In this document: positions 6,834-8,220 of the stretch, in pieces
Layout: each line of letters begins with the position of its first letter
How positions within the stretch are numbered: position 1 is the stretch's first letter
Assembly: GCA_020348185.1 (NCBI GenBank)
Contig: CP070743.1
Span: 1,228,303 to 1,236,522, forward strand
Source: Nitrospirota bacterium
Lineage (GTDB): Bacteria > Nitrospirota > Nitrospiria > Nitrospirales > UBA8639
DNA: 8,220 bases
Direction of reading: 5' to 3'
The notes under the pieces: generated by a model
What the model was told of the DNA's origin: nothing
What the model saw: only the letters and a program-made list of their open reading frames with translations
The model's database searches: none
Program-made: the position numbers and the translations under genes

Positions 6834-6844
6834 AAGAAAGGGGT

Positions 6845-6906
6845 AAGAGGAGACCTTGAATTATAAAAAACAAACTCTCTTGAGCGGCTTGGCCTATGCA
6901 CTTTGA
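6845..6906 (+). other. Ribosome site plus mini-ORF or frameshifted N-terminus
   Basis: AAGAGGAG (6845-6852) is the best ribosome binding site downstream of the HdrB-like gene. It precedes a TTG at 6856 that opens a 16-codon frame, MNYKKQTLLSGLAYAL, ending at TGA 6904-6906. That stop lies inside the start of the 143-codon gene in another frame. Removing one T from CTTTGATCC would fuse the two into ...SGLAYALDPAIAAQQ, a smooth continuation. Either this is the real start of the following gene with a one-base frameshift (sequencing error, pseudogene or programmed), or it is a leader peptide coupled to that gene. Confidence 0.45.
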
Positions 6907-7327
6907 TCCAGCGATAGCGGCGCAGCAAGCTCTTCATCGCGCAGAAGAAGGTGGAGAATTAGGAACGTGTCAGCGGGAAGTGGTCGAGGCCGAGGAAGTC
7001 TTTTCCACGGAGGCGGGCTCCGTGGCCAAGCAGGCCTATGAGAGACTGCAACAATTGGGCGAAACCCTTCCCCATGCTCTGAGATTTCAGGAGTTTCTCA
7101 TTTACATCACCTGGCAACAGGTCACAGAAGAGACCATTCCCGAACATTTTCAGAAAGGATTGCAATTGTGCGATCGATTTCTGGTCCAATTCGGAAAAGA
7201 AATTAAAGGGACCGATACCGATCAACGCATTACAGACATTCGAAAATCCTTTCAGGGGGGGTTGGGCATAGATGAAGAAGAAAATATCCCGGAACATGAT
7301 GAAGATTCCTTCAAGGGGGGGGATTAG
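6896..7327 (+). CDS. Hypothetical acidic helical protein, 143 aa, possibly frameshifted at its 5' end
   Basis: I do not recognise a family. The annotated frame gives 143 residues, rich in Glu, Gln and Leu, with no transmembrane helix and no signal peptide, and looks mostly alpha-helical. A central segment (residues about 45-100; ERLQQLGETLPHALRFQEFL then WQQVTEETIPEHFQKGLQLC) is hydrophilic-amphipathic. The C-terminus (DEEENIPEHDED) is strongly acidic and ends in FKGGD, which is encoded by a G-rich repeat-like stretch. The ATG at 6896 has no ribosome binding site, and an in-frame TGA at 6881 blocks extension; a good site and TTG start lie upstream in another frame, so the true N-terminus may be longer. 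It begins 62 bases after the HdrB-like gene on the same strand. It sits where archaeal E-type operons have a small fourth subunit (SdhF), but I see no sequence support for that identity. Confidence 0.6.
   Translation: MHFDPAIAAQQALHRAEEGGELGTCQREVVEAEEVFSTEAGSVAKQAYERLQQLGETLPHALRFQEFLIYITWQQVTEETIPEHFQKGLQLCDRFLVQFGKEIKGTDTDQRITDIRKSFQGGLGIDEEENIPEHDEDSFKGGD
7245..7266 (+). repeat. Weaker copy of the G-rich element, inside the 143-aa gene
   Basis: CCTTTCA followed by G7, TT and GGG (7255-7266) is similar to CCTTCAA followed by G8 about 60 bases downstream, with AAT/ATT before each. The match is imperfect and lies within coding sequence, so it may be a decayed direct repeat or chance. It encodes SFQGGLG. 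Confidence 0.25.
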
Positions 7328-7338
7328 GGGGGAGAAAT
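7306..7338 (+). repeat. G-rich element G8-ATTA-G6 at a gene end
   Basis: GATTCCTTCAA, then G8 (7315-7322), ATTA, G6 (7327-7332) and AGAAATTT resembles, from memory, a class of dispersed intergenic repeats in many bacteria with the shape TTCAAAGGGGGG-ATTA-GGGGGGATTT. The TAG stop of the 143-aa gene (7325-7327) lies inside it. Only one strong copy is visible here, so repeat status rests on resemblance. The two G-runs could also form stacked G structures. Confidence 0.4.
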
Positions 7339-7392
7339 TTTACTTTAATCACCGTTGTGAGACAAGATGTTCTATAAATAGATTGAAAACAG

Positions 7393-7427
7393 ACACCTGA
7401 ATTCGGTGTAATCGGAGACGGTTCCGA
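7393..7427 (+). promoter_or_regulatory. Two tandem hairpins in the leader of the cNMP-FHA gene
   Basis: ACACC-TGAATTC-GGTGT (7393-7409) is closely followed by TCGGA-GACGGT-TCCGA (7412-7427), both perfect 5-bp stems. No T tract follows, so they are not a standard terminator. They lie 46-80 bases before the ATG at 7474 and may be leader structure or a protein-binding site; function unknown. Confidence 0.28.
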
Positions 7428-7473
7428 GGGGAAATCTTTGAATTACTATTAACAGTCTGGAGGCCTTTTCACC

Positions 7474-8220
7474 ATGGAGGAGCGGGAATACCAGGAAGGC
7501 GAGATTATTCTGAAACAAGGCGATCCGAGTGATTTTGTCTTGCGCATTATGATCGGAGAAGTGGAAGTCTACACAGAAAAAGACGGCCATGAGGTCGTCC
7601 TGGGAACCGTTAAAACCAACGATTTCCTTGGTGAAATGGGCGCAATTGAGCGGCGGCCTCGAAGCGCATACGCACGCGCAAAAACTCAAGTGACCGCCAT
7701 ATTTTTTGAACGATGGGAATTTTTGCGGGTTATGAGTGAGGAAGCCTCATCGGCTTATCGAATTATCGTTCGCCTCAGTGAGCGATTGCGGGCGGTCAAC
7801 GAGAAATTGGCTGAGGAGACCGTGCTGTACGAAGAGCAAACCGCCGGAGATATGAAAGCCAATGAGACACTTCGTCTCCGGCTATCTACACCTTCCGAGT
7901 CCCTTCGCTCTTACATTCCCCAAGAAGGTATTGCCATTACCAAATTTCCTTTTACTGTCGGTCGTTCTACAGATGAATCCCCCTCCCCGCCCACATCTGA
8001 AACCGAACTGAAACTTCCTGATTCCCCCCCCTTTCGCTTATCACCTCAACACTTTTCCTTGGATGACTCTCCAGAAGGGTATATTGTCAAGGACTGGGGA
8101 AGTACGCTCGGGACAGAGGTCAATGGCGAGTTTTTGGGAGAAGCGTTTGGGCACGATCGGACAATCTTAAAAAAAGGTGAGAATCTTATCATTGCCGGTG
8201 GGGTACACTCTCCCTTTGTG
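7474..8220 (+). CDS. Cyclic-nucleotide-binding domain plus FHA domain protein, 3' end outside window
   Basis: This frame is open to the right edge (249 codons) and incomplete. The ATG has TGGAGG ten bases upstream. Residues about 5-110 form a CRP-like cyclic-nucleotide-binding domain: GEIILKQGDPSD, a GEVEVY strand, then FLGEMGAIERRPRSAYARA, the phosphate-binding cassette with E54, R63 and S64 kept, so nucleotide binding is plausible. A helix (about 90-123) leads to an FHA domain (from about 152): FTVGRS (R164), SPQHFSLDD (S190, H193) and YIVKDWGSTLGTEVNGEFLG, which is the phosphothreonine-binding signature with the N residue of VNG. Between GRS and SPQH lies a Ser/Pro-rich insertion of about 24 residues, longer than in a minimal FHA. 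There is no DNA-binding domain at the visible end, so it is probably not a CRP-type transcription factor but a signalling adaptor linking cNMP to Ser/Thr phosphorylation. It lies 146 bases after the 143-aa gene; no confident promoter is seen in the gap. Confidence 0.85.
   Translation, partial: MEEREYQEGEIILKQGDPSDFVLRIMIGEVEVYTEKDGHEVVLGTVKTNDFLGEMGAIERRPRSAYARAKTQVTAIFFERWEFLRVMSEEASSAYRIIVRLSERLRAVNEKLAEETVLYEEQTAGDMKANETLRLRLSTPSESLRSYIPQEGIAITKFPFTVGRSTDESPSPPTSETELKLPDSPPFRLSPQHFSLDDSPEGYIVKDWGSTLGTEVNGEFLGEAFGHDRTILKKGENLIIAGGVHSPFV

Noticed and set aside
7355..7378. Possible promoter TTGTGA ... TATAAA before the cNMP-FHA gene
   Set aside because: The spacer is only 12 bases, too short for a sigma70 promoter; no other -35 fits the TATAAA.
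1..8220. CRISPR array, tRNA, rRNA or insertion sequence
   Set aside because: I saw no regularly spaced repeats, no cloverleaf-like or rRNA-like segments, and no transposase motifs or terminal inverted repeats.

Overview
The window (8220 bases) carries a central-metabolism gene cluster from a bacterium. Its core, on the plus strand, is citrate synthase (2051-3196), a fumarate reductase/succinate dehydrogenase flavoprotein (3263-4981), its iron-sulfur partner (4981-5946), and a heterodisulfide-reductase-B-like (HdrB/SdhE) protein with two cysteine-rich CCG-type domains (5943-6833). The last three genes overlap by 1 and 4 bases, so they are almost certainly co-translated. No membrane-spanning SdhC/SdhD or FrdC/FrdD gene is present. 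This layout fits an 'E-type' succinate:quinone oxidoreductase, or a related MfrABE- or TfrAB-like enzyme, as known in Sulfolobales, Campylobacterota and methanogens. A chemolithoautotroph of the Nitrospirota (Nitrospira-like) with an oxidative or reductive TCA cycle would suit the gene set. That placement is inferred from gene content and style, not from a marker gene.

Left part, minus strand: a gene cut by the left edge (1-677) encodes an exported or membrane-anchored DUF839/PhoX-like protein. Upstream of it lies a ferredoxin-metallo-beta-lactamase fusion (768-1652). The 90-base gap between them holds a weak terminator-like hairpin pair and a GGAGG-GAGA-CCTCC hairpin. A divergent intergenic region (1653-2050) separates these genes from the citrate synthase operon. 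It contains a good minus-strand promoter (TTGACA, 17-base spacer, TGTAGT), but only an isolated TATAAT on the plus strand.

Right part, plus strand: a small acidic helical protein of unknown function (6896-7327) follows the HdrB-like gene. Its 5' end looks like a frameshift or an overlapping mini-ORF: a Shine-Dalgarno and a TTG start at 6856 lie in another frame, and removing one T near 6902-6904 would join the two. Its 3' end runs into a G-rich element (G8-ATTA-G6) that resembles a dispersed intergenic repeat, with a weaker copy 60 bases upstream. The last gene (7474 to the right edge, incomplete) encodes a cyclic-nucleotide-binding domain joined to an FHA domain, a probable signalling protein.

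Together, citrate synthase and the FrdAB-HdrB enzyme cover two TCA steps: oxaloacetate/acetyl-CoA to citrate, and succinate/fumarate. The most interesting biology is the reductase. Its FrdB has a fourth cysteine at the site that normally makes a 3Fe-4S cluster and an HdrC-like basic C-terminal tail. The first CCG domain of its HdrB-like subunit has a degenerate motif.
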